DNA from: Porphyrobacter sp.
GTDB lineage: Bacteria > Pseudomonadota > Alphaproteobacteria > Sphingomonadales > Sphingomonadaceae
Assembly (NCBI GenBank): GCA_016125555.1
Contig: WGLN01000010.1
Location: forward strand, 62,001 to 126,000
Direction: 5' to 3'
Length of the DNA: 64,000 bases
The notes beneath the pieces are model-generated. The model searched no databases and was not told where the DNA came from. It saw only the letters and a list, made by a program, of their open reading frames with translations. Both the position numbers and the translations under genes were made by a program. Positions 7,801 to 16,495 of this stretch are shown here, in pieces. Position 1 is the stretch's first letter. The number at the start of each line of letters is the position of its first letter.

Positions 7801-9216
7801 CTACTTCTCCCAGCCCAGCGCCTTGCGCATGATGTCGTAGACGCGGTTCTGCTCGATCACGCCGTGCGCTTCCGCGGCGCCCGGGCCGGTGGCGAACAGC
7901 GCCACATCCTCGCCGCCGTGGGTCTCGCTGCCGAGCGGCACCAGCGACTGCTGGTGCGCGGCGATGCCGGTTTCCGGCATCGGGCGCCCGCCGTCCTCCT
8001 CGTCGTCCACGTCCACCGCCGCCGGGCCATTGGCATAGCCGAGGGTGGTGTAGGGCTTGCCGTCCTCGGCCAGCGTCGGCGCGCCGTCGACGTCCGAGCC
8101 CGCATGGTCGCTGTCGCCGCCGCCGGCGGGCGGCACCACCAGCCCGAGAATGTCGTTGCCGCGCCGCGGATAGCCCGAGATGGTGAAGGTGTGGCTGTGA
8201 TCGGCGGTGACGAGGATCAGGGTCTTTTCGGGATCGGTGTGGTCGACCGCCCATTGCACGGCACGGGCGAACTCGACCGTTTCCTCGAGCGCATAGCCCG
8301 CGCGGTTCTCGTGGTGCGCGTGGTCGATCCGCCCGCCCTCGACCATCAGGAAATAGCCGTCGGGATCGGCCTGAAGCCGGGCGATCGCCTGCGCGGTCAT
8401 GTCGGTGAGGGTCGGCTCGGGCGAATCGGGCTTGCGCTCGGCCATGTAGGTCATGTGGCTGGGGCTGAAGAGCCCGAGCACCGGGCGGTCCATCGGCGCG
8501 GCACGCAGCGCGGCGAGGTCCTTGACCACGGTGCCGTGGTTCTTCGCCGCCCACTGCGCGGGCAGATCGGCGCCCGGCTGGCTGCGACGGCCGCCCTTCT
8601 GCGAACCGTAGAAGGCCGCCGTCCCGCCGCCGAGTGCGACGTCGAAATTCGCTTCGGCGAGCTGCAGCGCGATGTCCTTGCAGCCCTGCCCCTGCTGGTC
8701 GGCGGGGATCGCGCTGTCGGATTCCCAGTCGCGGTCGGCCGAGCGGGCATAGACCGCCGCCGGGGTGGCGTGGGTGATGCGGGTGGTGGTGACGATGCCG
8801 AGCGCGAGGCCGCGCTTCTTGGCTTCCTCGCCGATCAGCGGCAGCGGATGGGCGAGCGCCTCGCGGCACACCCCGCGGGTCGCCTCCGGCCCGATCCCGA
8901 GCACGCCGATGCGGGTCTTGACCCCGGTGTTGAGCGCGGTGGCGGTGCCCGCGCTGTCGGGCACCTGGGCGTTGGTGTTGTAGGTCTTGACCAGCGCGAC
9001 GTCGGGGAATCGCTCGAAACTCAGGCTGTTTTCCTCACCGGTCTCCCCGCGCTTCTGGCCTTCGTAGATGCGCGCGGCGGTGATGGTCGAGATGCCCATG
9101 CCGTCGCCGATGAACAGGATGACGTTCTTGGCGTGCGGCTCCTGCGGCGCATCCTCGGCGAAGGCCGGGACAGCGGCGGTGGTGAACAGCAGGGCGGCGA
9201 GGATGGTGCGGGTCAT
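7801..9216 (-). CDS. Alkaline phosphatase (PhoA family), secreted
   Basis: The 471-residue precursor hydrolyses phosphomonoesters in the periplasm. A signal peptide covers about residues 1-20 (cut after AFA). The family metal and catalytic sites are present: Asp38 in FIGDGMG, nucleophile Ser88 in VPDSAGTATA, the EGGRIDHAHH stretch and TADHSHTF. The last metal-site His is in SETHGGEDVALFATGPGA near the C-terminus. The length is normal for bacterial PhoA-type enzymes. It is transcribed alone, towards lolA. Enzymes of this kind are usually induced by phosphate starvation, but I could not identify a Pho box upstream. Confidence 0.95.
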   Translation of the reverse strand: MTRTILAALLFTTAAVPAFAEDAPQEPHAKNVILFIGDGMGISTITAARIYEGQKRGETGEENSLSFERFPDVALVKTYNTNAQVPDSAGTATALNTGVKTRIGVLGIGPEATRGVCREALAHPLPLIGEEAKKRGLALGIVTTTRITHATPAAVYARSADRDWESDSAIPADQQGQGCKDIALQLAEANFDVALGGGTAAFYGSQKGGRRSQPGADLPAQWAAKNHGTVVKDLAALRAAPMDRPVLGLFSPSHMTYMAERKPDSPEPTLTDMTAQAIARLQADPDGYFLMVEGGRIDHAHHENRAGYALEETVEFARAVQWAVDHTDPEKTLILVTADHSHTFTISGYPRRGNDILGLVVPPAGGGDSDHAGSDVDGAPTLAEDGKPYTTLGYANGPAAVDVDDEEDGGRPMPETGIAAHQQSLVPLGSETHGGEDVALFATGPGAAEAHGVIEQNRVYDIMRKALGWEK

Positions 9217-9315
9217 GAGGGTCTCCGAAAGCTGTGCCCACGCCCTATCGCGCCTGAATGCGTCCTTAAAGTGAAAGGTGGAAGTTTGTTGCAGGTCGCC
9301 CTAAGTCCTGCGCCC

Positions 9316-10104
9316 ATGCTGTCCGTTGCCACCTGGAACATCAACTCCGCGCGCCTGCGCGTGGGTCTCATCGAGAAGCTGCTGACCGAGTCCGCGCCGG
9401 ACATCCTGTGCCTGCAGGAGATCAAGTGCGAGAGCCACCTGTTCCCCGCCGAGGCGCTGGCGGCATTGGGCTACACCCATCAGGCGGTGAGCGGGCAGAA
9501 GGGCTATCACGGCGTCGCCACCGTCAGCCGCGTGCCGATCCGCGAGGTCGCCCGCCACGACTGGCAGGACAATGGCGAGGCGCGGCACATCGGGGTCGAG
9601 GTGGTCGGCAGGGACCTGCTGATCGAGAACGTCTATGTCCCCGCCGGCGGCGACGTGTCCGACCGCGAGGTGAACCCCAAGTTCGGCCAGAAGCTCGATT
9701 TCCTCGGGCGGATGACGGCCTGGGCGGACAAGCTCGATGCTCCCACGCTGATCGTCGGCGATTTCAACATCGCCCCGCTCGAAAGCGACGTGTGGAGCCA
9801 CAAGCAGCTCCTCAAGGTCGTCAGCCACACGCCGGTCGAGGTCGAGACGCTGGGCAAGTTCCGCGACGCGCACGGCTGGGTCGATATCGGGCGCGCGCAC
9901 GTGCCGCACCCGGAGCGCTATTACTCCTGGTGGAGCTACCGCAATCCCAAGTGGCAGGAGAACGACAAGGGCCGGCGGCTCGACCACATGTGGGCCTCGC
10001 CCGAAGTGGCGAAACAGGCGACGGGCCACCGCGTGCTGGAGGAGGCGCGGGCGTGGGAGCAGCCCTCCGACCACGTGCCGCTGGTGACGGAGTTCGACAT
10101 CTGA
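9316..10104 (+). CDS. xth: Exodeoxyribonuclease III
   Basis: The 262-residue protein is an AP endonuclease and 3'-5' exonuclease of the ExoIII/EEP fold used in base-excision repair. It begins MLSVATWNINSARLR, with the metal Glu in LCLQEIKCE, then GYHGVATVSR, the GDFNIAPLESDVW catalytic loop with Asp and Asn, and ends with the SDHVPLV motif that carries the catalytic Asp-His pair. The ATG at 9316 is chosen because conserved sequence begins there; the longer open frame upstream is antisense to phoA and artefactual. The end overlaps the probable start of ribA. Confidence 0.96.
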   Translation: MLSVATWNINSARLRVGLIEKLLTESAPDILCLQEIKCESHLFPAEALAALGYTHQAVSGQKGYHGVATVSRVPIREVARHDWQDNGEARHIGVEVVGRDLLIENVYVPAGGDVSDREVNPKFGQKLDFLGRMTAWADKLDAPTLIVGDFNIAPLESDVWSHKQLLKVVSHTPVEVETLGKFRDAHGWVDIGRAHVPHPERYYSWWSYRNPKWQENDKGRRLDHMWASPEVAKQATGHRVLEEARAWEQPSDHVPLVTEFDI

Positions 10105-11168
10105 GCGCGGCCTCGCCTGCCCTGCGCGCCGCGCAGGCGGTGGACGCATTGCGGCACGGCTGGCCGCTCGCCTTCGACGGGGGGGCGGTTCTGCTGCCGG
10201 TCGAAACCGCCATCGCACAAGGAGCGAGCGCGCCGCGGATGCTGATCTCCGCCGCGCGCGCCGCCACCCTGAAACTCGCCAACCAGCGCGAGGCGGCGGT
10301 GCCGCATCATCCGGTGCTAATCGCGGGCGGGGAGGACTTCACCCTGCGCGATGCCCTGCCGATCGCCGATCCGGCGCTCGATCTCGGCAATCCGCTGAAA
10401 GGCCCGTTCAAGGCGGTGGCGCTCGACTGCGAGGAGACCGCCCGCGCCGCGCTCGAACTGGCGCGGATCGCGGGGATCCTGCCCGCCTTCCTCGTCGATC
10501 CGGCGGAGGCGGGCGAAGCGGTGCCGGTCGCCGCAAGCGACCTCGCCGCCTATTCCCATGCGGGAGCCCTGCGAATCGTCACCCGCGCGCGCCTGCCGGT
10601 CTCGGCCTGCGAGGATGCCGAGATCGTCGCCTTCCGCTCCGCCGCCGACCTGCGCGAACACGTCGCGCTCGTCATCGGCCGGCAGTCGGGCGACCGTCAG
10701 CCCCTGGTGCGGCTCCATTCGGAGTGCCTGACGGGCGACATTCTCGGCAGCCTCAAGTGCGACTGCGGCCCGCAATTGGACGCCGCGATCCATGCGATGG
10801 CGCATGAGGCGCAGGACAACGGCGGCTGGGGCGTGCTGCTCTACATGCGGCAGGAGGGGCGCGGGATCGGCCTCGTCAACAAGCTTCGCGCCTATCGCCT
10901 GCAGGATCAGGGCTTCGACACGGTGGAGGCGAATCAGCGCCTCGGCCTGCCGGATGAAGCGCGCGATTTCCCGGTGGCGGCGCGGATGCTCGAACTGCTC
11001 GGGGCGACCACGATCCGGCTGCTGACCAACAACCCGGCCAAGGTCGCTGCGCTCGAAGCGGCGGGGATCATGGTGAGCGAGCGGGTGCCGCACCAACTCC
11101 CCGAAAACCCCCACAACGCCCGCTATCTCGCCACCAAGCGGGATCGCTCGGGGCATCTCTTGATCTAG
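10101..11168 (+). CDS. ribA: GTP cyclohydrolase II with N-terminal extension
   Basis: RibA opens GTP to make the first riboflavin precursor. The C-terminal half contains the enzyme signature: HSECLTGD, the zinc cysteines of SLKCDCGPQ, MRQEGRGIGL, a DTVEANQRLG loop and LLTNNPAK. The N-terminal 150 residues are the extra domain common in Sphingomonadales RibA. The start is uncertain. The homologous-looking N-terminus (AAQAVDALRHGWPL) begins about 13 residues after a CTG at 10101, which has a GGAG sequence eight bases upstream and overlaps the xth stop as CTGA. The first standard in-frame codon there is GTG at 10140, which would remove those residues. The stop shares CTAG with the opposite gene. 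Confidence 0.92.
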   Translation: MSAASPALRAAQAVDALRHGWPLAFDGGAVLLPVETAIAQGASAPRMLISAARAATLKLANQREAAVPHHPVLIAGGEDFTLRDALPIADPALDLGNPLKGPFKAVALDCEETARAALELARIAGILPAFLVDPAEAGEAVPVAASDLAAYSHAGALRIVTRARLPVSACEDAEIVAFRSAADLREHVALVIGRQSGDRQPLVRLHSECLTGDILGSLKCDCGPQLDAAIHAMAHEAQDNGGWGVLLYMRQEGRGIGLVNKLRAYRLQDQGFDTVEANQRLGLPDEARDFPVAARMLELLGATTIRLLTNNPAKVAALEAAGIMVSERVPHQLPENPHNARYLATKRDRSGHLLI

Positions 11169-12121
11169 CGCGCCTCGTACTGGCGGATGCCGTCCGCGAG
11201 GCGGTTGCCCAGCATCACCACGCGCTCGCCCGTCCAATCGGCGAGAAAGACGCTCTGGCGGCTAAGGCCGGGGACGAAGCGGGCCTCGTTGTTCTCGATC
11301 CTGAGGCCCGCCGAGGGGTGGAGCAGATCTTCCGCGCCCAGCGCGATGAAGGCCGAATAGTTCTCCTTGTCGCGCCCCTGCACGAACCAGTTGCCCGCGA
11401 TGCGGCCCCGGCTGCCGGCAGGCAGGTCGATCATGTAATTGGTGGCGCGCCCGTTCGCGTCGTCGAAGCTGTTGTCCTCGATCGTCACCTCGGCGGCGCG
11501 CGCCTTGAGATAGTGGCCGCCGGTGCCGCGTTCGAAGCGGCTCTCGCGCACGGTCAGCGCGCCGTAATTGCCGACATAGAGCGAATGGGCGCAGCCCGCG
11601 GAATTCTCGCAGGTGCCCAGCCCCGAGAAGGTCGAGCGGGTGATGTAGATGCGCGCCCCCGGATCATTGGCGGTGAGGATGCCCTGCTGGCTGTCCTCGA
11701 AGCGCGCATAGGCTACGTTGAGCGCGCCCGCCTCGAGCCGGATGCCTGCGCCGTTGCCATCGGGCACGGCGATGCCGGAGAAGGTCAGCCCGCGGATTTC
11801 CGCCCCCGTGCCGCGCAGCACCAGCGCCGCCTTGCCCTCGCAGGCCCTCCCCGAGAGCGTGACGCTGCCCGGCCCGGCGGCCTCGTAGACGATCACGCCG
11901 GCCTGCTGCACCGCGCATTGGCGGTATGTGCCGGGCGCGATGCGGATCGTTGCGCGGGCATTGCCGATCGCGTCCACCGCGGCCTGCAGGCTGGCGAAGC
12001 TGCGTCCGGTCTCGACGACGGTGAAGGCGCCTGCATCCGCCTGCGCGGTGGCAGCGGCGGCGAGCGGAAGGGCGAGGGCGGCGAGCGCGGCGGCAGACAG
12101 GCGGATCATGTCGGCGATCAT
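11165..12121 (-). CDS. Secreted right-handed beta-helix protein
   Basis: The 318-residue precursor has a signal peptide (MIRLSAAALAALALPLAAA, cut near AQA). It is followed by strings of short strand-turn repeats typical of pectate-lyase-like beta-helices: FTVVETGRSFASLQAAVDA, then repeated patterns such as GLTFSGIAV, ARIYITRSTFSGLG, LTVRESRFERG, VTIEDNSFDDANG and LRIENNEARFV. Such proteins act on or bind polysaccharides outside the cell, but no catalytic set is recognisable, so no activity is claimed. A start at 12121 (MIADMIRL) or 12109 (MIRL) fits the signal peptide. The longer upstream frame lacks support. It converges on ribA with overlapping stops. Confidence 0.8.
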   Translation of the reverse strand: MIADMIRLSAAALAALALPLAAAATAQADAGAFTVVETGRSFASLQAAVDAIGNARATIRIAPGTYRQCAVQQAGVIVYEAAGPGSVTLSGRACEGKAALVLRGTGAEIRGLTFSGIAVPDGNGAGIRLEAGALNVAYARFEDSQQGILTANDPGARIYITRSTFSGLGTCENSAGCAHSLYVGNYGALTVRESRFERGTGGHYLKARAAEVTIEDNSFDDANGRATNYMIDLPAGSRGRIAGNWFVQGRDKENYSAFIALGAEDLLHPSAGLRIENNEARFVPGLSRQSVFLADWTGERVVMLGNRLADGIRQYEAR

Positions 12122-12243
12122 AGGCCGCGATTGGTTAAGGGGCGATTTGCCGCTTGGCCTTGCCCCCAAGGCTTGGCTAAACCCTCGCGCATTGTCGCCG
12201 GGCGCGCGTCCGGCACCGCGAACCGATGAGAGGAGATATTTCG

Positions 12244-12537
12244 ATGAACACCCGCGCCAGCCTGGCCGCCGCGCTCGGCGTCGCCACGCTCATGCTCGCC
12301 GCCTGCGGCAGCTCCGACGATGCCTCGACCGAGGCGAGCGCCGACACCGTGGAGATGCCTGCCGACGAGGCGCTCGAGGGGCTTTCGGACGAGCCGGTCG
12401 CCGATCCCGAGGCGACCGCGACCGAGGCACCCGAAACCGCGGCGACGCCTGCCGAAGTGAACGCCGAGAAGGCAGCCGATGCGGCCGCCGATGTCGCCGC
12501 CGAAGCCGCCGCCGCGGCGCAGGCGCCGAGCGAATAG
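12244..12537 (+). CDS. Small Ala/Glu-rich lipoprotein
   Basis: The 97-residue protein begins MNTRASLAAALGVATLMLAAC, a lipoprotein signal with lipobox LAAC, so it should be lipidated at the cysteine. The rest is low-complexity and acidic, rich in Ala, Glu, Asp and Thr, ending in a run of alanines; it is probably disordered. A good ribosome-binding sequence (GAGGAGA) precedes the ATG at 12244, which makes this a real gene although no family is recognised. It lies 13 bp before a second small lipoprotein gene. Confidence 0.75.
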   Translation: MNTRASLAAALGVATLMLAACGSSDDASTEASADTVEMPADEALEGLSDEPVADPEATATEAPETAATPAEVNAEKAADAAADVAAEAAAAAQAPSE

Positions 12538-12550
12538 GCCGCGCTGCGCC

Positions 12551-12784
12551 ATGCCGCGCCTGCTGCTCCTCACCGCGCTCGCGGCGTTGCTCGCGGGCTG
12601 CGGCAGCGGCGCCGCCGCGCCGCCCGGCGGGGTCAGCAAGGGCGAGGCCGAGGCGCTCGACGATGCCGCCGCGATGCTCGATGCCCGCCGCCTGCCGGCG
12701 CAAGCGCTCCCTCCCGAGGCGACGCCGACGGTCCCCGCGCCTGCCGAAATGACAGGCGACAGCCCCGCGCAGCGCCGCCAGTGA
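12551..12784 (+). CDS. Small lipoprotein
   Basis: The 77-residue protein starts MPRLLLLTALAALLAGC, a clear lipoprotein signal with lipobox LAGC. The mature part is short, with a KGEAEALDDAAAMLDARRLP segment that may form a helix and a Pro-rich tail. No family is recognised. It follows the preceding lipoprotein gene by 13 bp and is probably co-transcribed. Alternative upstream starts would put charged residues before the signal peptide and are less likely. Confidence 0.62.
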   Translation: MPRLLLLTALAALLAGCGSGAAAPPGGVSKGEAEALDDAAAMLDARRLPAQALPPEATPTVPAPAEMTGDSPAQRRQ

Positions 12785-12844
12785 ACCTGTCGCACCGCGC
12801 CTGACCCGGCGCCGCCGCGCCGATCCCGAAGGACACCATCTGCC

Positions 12845-14047
12845 ATGAATGCCCCCAGCACCCTTTCCGCGCCCGCCAATCCCGGTATGGACGAGGAGAC
12901 CTTCGAACAATTCGCCGAGCAGCTCACCCGCTATGTCCGCGAGCGGCTGATCCCCGCCGAGCCGCAGGTGATCGCCGAGGACCGCATCCCCGACGACATC
13001 CTGAACGAGATGCGCGAGATGGGCCTGTTCGGCCTCTCGGTGCCCGAGGAATATGGCGGGGCGGGCCTCAACATGACGCAATATGCCCGCGTCGTGAACA
13101 TCATGGCCTATGCCGCGCCCGCCTATCGCTCGATCTTCTCGATCAATGTCGGGATGTTTTCGAGCGCGCTCAAGAACGGCGCGACCGAGGCCCAGAAGGC
13201 CGAATGGTATCCCAGGATCGCGGAAGGCAGGATCGCCTGTTTCGGCCTCACCGAACCGGGCTCGGGCAGCGATTCCGCCGCCATGGCGACCACCGCCGTT
13301 CCCGACCCCGACGGCAACGGCTGGATCCTCAACGGCACCAAGCGCTACATCACCAACGCCCCCCACGCCGATGTCGCCCTCATCATGGCGCGCACCAGCA
13401 AGGAGGCGCTGCCCAAGAACGCCCATGTCAGCGCGTTCCTGGTGCCGATGGACACGCCCGGCGTCTCGACCGGATCGCCCGACCGCAAGATGGGCCAGTC
13501 GGGCAGCCACATCTCCGACATCATGCTCGACGACGTGCGCGTGCCGGGCGACGCGCTGCTCGGCGGGGAGACCGGCAAGGGCTTCGTCTTCGCGATGAAG
13601 AGCCTCGACAACGGGCGCATCTCGGTCGGCGCGGCGGCGACCGGCTATGCCCGCCGCGCGCTCGATTCCGCGCTGCGCTACGCCAACGAGCGCAAGGCCT
13701 TCGGCGAGCCGATCGCCAATTTCCAGCTGATCCAGCAGATGCTCGCCGACAGCGAGATCGAGATCTACGCCGCAGAGAGCATGATGAAGGATGTGACCGC
13801 CCGCGCCGACCGGGGCGAGAACATCCTTGTCAAGGCGGCGGCCTTCAAGGTGTTCGCCTCGGAAATGTGCGGCCGCGTGGTCGACCGGGTGGTGCAGGTC
13901 TATGGCGGGGCGGGCTACCTCGCCGAATACGACGCCGAGCGGTTCTTCCGCGATGCGCGCATCTACCGCATCTACGAGGGCACCACGCAGATCCTCCAGC
14001 TCCAGATCGCCAAGCACATGCTGCGCGAGTGGAGGGGGAATGTATAA
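12845..14047 (+). CDS. Acyl-CoA dehydrogenase
   Basis: The 400-residue flavoenzyme introduces the alpha-beta double bond of an acyl-CoA. It shows the N-terminal helical domain (LFGLSVPEEYGGAGLN), the FGLTEPGSGSD motif at the FAD site, and the C-terminal ERKAFGEPIANFQ and YGGAGYLAEYDAERFFRDARI segments. The catalytic base is probably the Glu of RIYEGTTQIL, the usual position in short-chain enzymes. It is the first gene of a four-gene overlapping operon (CoA-transferase, thiolase, dehydratase), so its substrate is probably the one activated by the neighbouring CoA-transferase. The chain-length preference is unknown. Confidence 0.93.
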   Translation: MNAPSTLSAPANPGMDEETFEQFAEQLTRYVRERLIPAEPQVIAEDRIPDDILNEMREMGLFGLSVPEEYGGAGLNMTQYARVVNIMAYAAPAYRSIFSINVGMFSSALKNGATEAQKAEWYPRIAEGRIACFGLTEPGSGSDSAAMATTAVPDPDGNGWILNGTKRYITNAPHADVALIMARTSKEALPKNAHVSAFLVPMDTPGVSTGSPDRKMGQSGSHISDIMLDDVRVPGDALLGGETGKGFVFAMKSLDNGRISVGAAATGYARRALDSALRYANERKAFGEPIANFQLIQQMLADSEIEIYAAESMMKDVTARADRGENILVKAAAFKVFASEMCGRVVDRVVQVYGGAGYLAEYDAERFFRDARIYRIYEGTTQILQLQIAKHMLREWRGNV

Positions 14048-15272
14048 CCTCCTCAACGACCTCTCCATCGTCGAGGTTTCCAGCTTCGTCGCCTCCCCCA
14101 CCGCCGGGCTCTACTGCGCGCAACTGGGTGCGGAGGTGATCCGCGTCGACCACAAGGCGGGCGGGCTCGACTATAACCGCTATATGCTTACCCGCGAGGG
14201 GCGCAGCCTCTCGTGGGAGAACCTCAACCGCGCCAAGAAGTCGGTCGCGCTCGACCTGCAGTCGGGCGAGGGGCGCGAACTGCTGGTCGAACTGGCGGCC
14301 AAGGTGGGCCAGTGCATCACCAACCTGCCGGAGCAGAGCTTCCTCTCCCACGCCGCGATGCAGGCGAAGCGGGCGGACATGATCAGCTTGCGCATCATGG
14401 GCTGGCACGACGGGCGGCAGGCGATGGATTTCACCGTGAACGCCGCCGCCGGCTACCCGCTGATGTGCGGCCCGGAGGAGTGGGACCCGGCAGAAGCGCC
14501 GCCGGTCAACCAGGTGCTACCCGCCTGGGACTTCATCACCGGTGCCTATAGCGCCTTCGCGATGCTTGCCGCGCTCCATCACCGCGACCGCACGGGCGAG
14601 GGCAGCGAGGTGCGCGTGCCGCTGGGCGACGTCGCCATCGGGACGCTCGCCAATTCGGGAACGATGGCCGAGATGCTCTATCGCGGGGCGGATCGCGAGC
14701 GGCTCGGCAATGCGATCTGGGGCGCCTTCGGGCGCGATTTCCGCAGCCGTGACGGGGTGCGCTTCATGGTCGCCGCGCTGACGCCCAAGCAGTGGAACGG
14801 GCTGGTGAAGGCCTTCGGGGTGGGCGAGGGCATGGCCGCGCTCGAGGCGGAGCTCGGCGTGCGCTTCGCCGACGGGGACACGCCGCGCTTCCAACACCGC
14901 CACCGCCTGTTCGACCTGTTCCAGCAGGCGGCGGACGCGCTGGACTACCAAAGCCTCGCCGCGCGCATGGGGGCCGAGGGCTGCACCTTCGAGCGTTACC
15001 GCACCGCCCACGAGGCCGCGCAGGACCCGGTGCTGGTCGCGGACAACCCGCTGTTCGGCCCCTCGCCCGCCAACCCCTCGGGCTTCGCCTATCCCGCCAC
15101 CCGCAGCTTCGCCAACTTCCCCGGACGCGATGTCGGCGATCCCCGGCCCGCGCCCTATCTCGGGGAGCATTCCGAGGAGGTGCTCGCCGGAAAGCTCGGC
15201 CTGTCCTCGGGCACGATCGGCAAGCTGGTGGATGCGGGGACCGTCGCTCTTTCTGACAAGGATTCACGATGA
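14040..15272 (+). CDS. CaiB/BaiF-family (type III) CoA-transferase
   Basis: The 410-residue protein belongs to the family III CoA-transferases that move CoA between carboxylic acids. It opens with LNDLSIVEVSSFVASPTAGLY and GAEVIRVDHKAGGLDYNR, the usual CoA-binding start, followed by NRAKKSVALDL. Further typical segments are WDFITGAYSAFAMLAALHHRDRTGEG and VPLGDVAIGTLAN. The start at 14040 lies inside the dehydrogenase gene with a GGAGGGGG sequence just upstream; the 8-bp overlap indicates coupling. Its place next to a dehydrogenase and a thiolase suggests that it loads a free acid with CoA for beta-oxidation. The natural acid is unknown; a racemase activity is a possible alternative in this family. 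Confidence 0.88.
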   Translation: MYNLLNDLSIVEVSSFVASPTAGLYCAQLGAEVIRVDHKAGGLDYNRYMLTREGRSLSWENLNRAKKSVALDLQSGEGRELLVELAAKVGQCITNLPEQSFLSHAAMQAKRADMISLRIMGWHDGRQAMDFTVNAAAGYPLMCGPEEWDPAEAPPVNQVLPAWDFITGAYSAFAMLAALHHRDRTGEGSEVRVPLGDVAIGTLANSGTMAEMLYRGADRERLGNAIWGAFGRDFRSRDGVRFMVAALTPKQWNGLVKAFGVGEGMAALEAELGVRFADGDTPRFQHRHRLFDLFQQAADALDYQSLAARMGAEGCTFERYRTAHEAAQDPVLVADNPLFGPSPANPSGFAYPATRSFANFPGRDVGDPRPAPYLGEHSEEVLAGKLGLSSGTIGKLVDAGTVALSDKDSR

Positions 15273-16495
15273 CCAGACGTGCCGCCATCGTTTCGCCGCT
15301 TCGCACCCCGGTGGGCAAGTTCCTCGGCGGGCTTTCCAGCATGAACGCGGGCCAGTTGGGTGCGGTGATCTTGAAGGCGCTGGTCGAGCGCAGCGGCATC
15401 GACCCCGAGCGGGTCGACGATGTCGTCTTCAGCCAAGGCTACGGCAATGGCGAGGCGCCCGCGATCGGCCACTGGAGCTGGCTCGCGGCCGGCCTGCCGC
15501 TCGAGGTGCCCGGGTTTCAGCTGGACCGCCGCTGCGGCTCAGGCGTGCAGGCGGTTGCCACGGCGGCGATGATGATCGAGACCGGCATGGCCGATGTCGT
15601 GGTCGCAGGCGGCGTGGAATCGATGTCGAACGTCGAGCACTACACCACCGACCTGCGCGGCGGCGTGCGGATGGGCGACATGAAGCTGCACGACCGCCTC
15701 ACCCGCGGGCGGTTGATGAGCCAGCCGATCGAGCGGTTCGGGGTCATCACCGGCATGATCGAGACCGCCGAGAACCTCGCCAAGGATTACGGCATCACCC
15801 GCGAGGAAGCCGACGCCTTCGCGGTGCGCTCGCACCAGAACGCGGCCCGCGCTTGGGCGGAGGGCAAGTTCGCCGAGCAGCTCGTCCCCGTCGCCGTCCC
15901 GCAGCGGCGCGGCGATCCGGTGATCTTCGACCTTGACGAGGGCTACCGCGCCGATGCCAGCATGGAAACGCTCGGCAAGCTTGCCCCGATCGACGGCAGG
16001 CGCGATCCGGCAGCGATCGTCACTGCGGGCAATGCCAGCCAGCAGAACGATGCGGCGGCGGCGTGCCTCGTCGTCGCCGAGGACAAGCTAGAGGAGCTGG
16101 GCCTCACGCCGATGCTGTGGTTCGGCGGCTGGGCGGCGGCGGGCTGCGACCCTTCGCGCATGGGCATCGGCCCGGTGCCTGCCGTGGAACGCCTGTTCGC
16201 GCGTCGGGGCTATTCGTGGGACGACATCGGCCTCGTGGAACTCAACGAGGCCTTCGCCCCGCAGGTGCTCGCCGTGCTCAAGGGCTGGGGCTGGTCGGAC
16301 GATGACAGCCGCCGCGAGATCCTCAACGTCAATGGTTCGGGCATCAGCCTCGGCCACCCGATCGGCGCGACCGGGGGCCGCATCCTTGCCGACATGGCCC
16401 ACGAGATGCACCGGCGCGGGGTGCGCTACGGGCTGGAGACCATGTGCATCGGCGGCGGGCAGGGCATCGCCGCGGTGTTCGAGCGCGCGGCGTGA
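15269..16495 (+). CDS. Acetyl-CoA C-acyltransferase (thiolase)
   Basis: The 408-residue enzyme cleaves a 3-ketoacyl-CoA with free CoA, or runs the reverse condensation. The thiolase signatures are complete: nucleophile Cys89 in DRRCGSGVQ, the GHPIGATG histidine motif near residue 350 and the second cysteine in MCIGGGQG near the C-terminus. The start overlaps the CoA-transferase stop (ATGA) and the end overlaps the next start (GTGA). It is one of two thiolases in the window (the other is at 31280) and probably serves this operon's own substrate. Confidence 0.94.
   Translation: MTRRAAIVSPLRTPVGKFLGGLSSMNAGQLGAVILKALVERSGIDPERVDDVVFSQGYGNGEAPAIGHWSWLAAGLPLEVPGFQLDRRCGSGVQAVATAAMMIETGMADVVVAGGVESMSNVEHYTTDLRGGVRMGDMKLHDRLTRGRLMSQPIERFGVITGMIETAENLAKDYGITREEADAFAVRSHQNAARAWAEGKFAEQLVPVAVPQRRGDPVIFDLDEGYRADASMETLGKLAPIDGRRDPAAIVTAGNASQQNDAAAACLVVAEDKLEELGLTPMLWFGGWAAAGCDPSRMGIGPVPAVERLFARRGYSWDDIGLVELNEAFAPQVLAVLKGWGWSDDDSRREILNVNGSGISLGHPIGATGGRILADMAHEMHRRGVRYGLETMCIGGGQGIAAVFERAA

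Noticed and set aside
9408..10100. RibA extended upstream by more than 200 codons
   Set aside because: The extension lies in another frame of the exonuclease III gene and is low-complexity.
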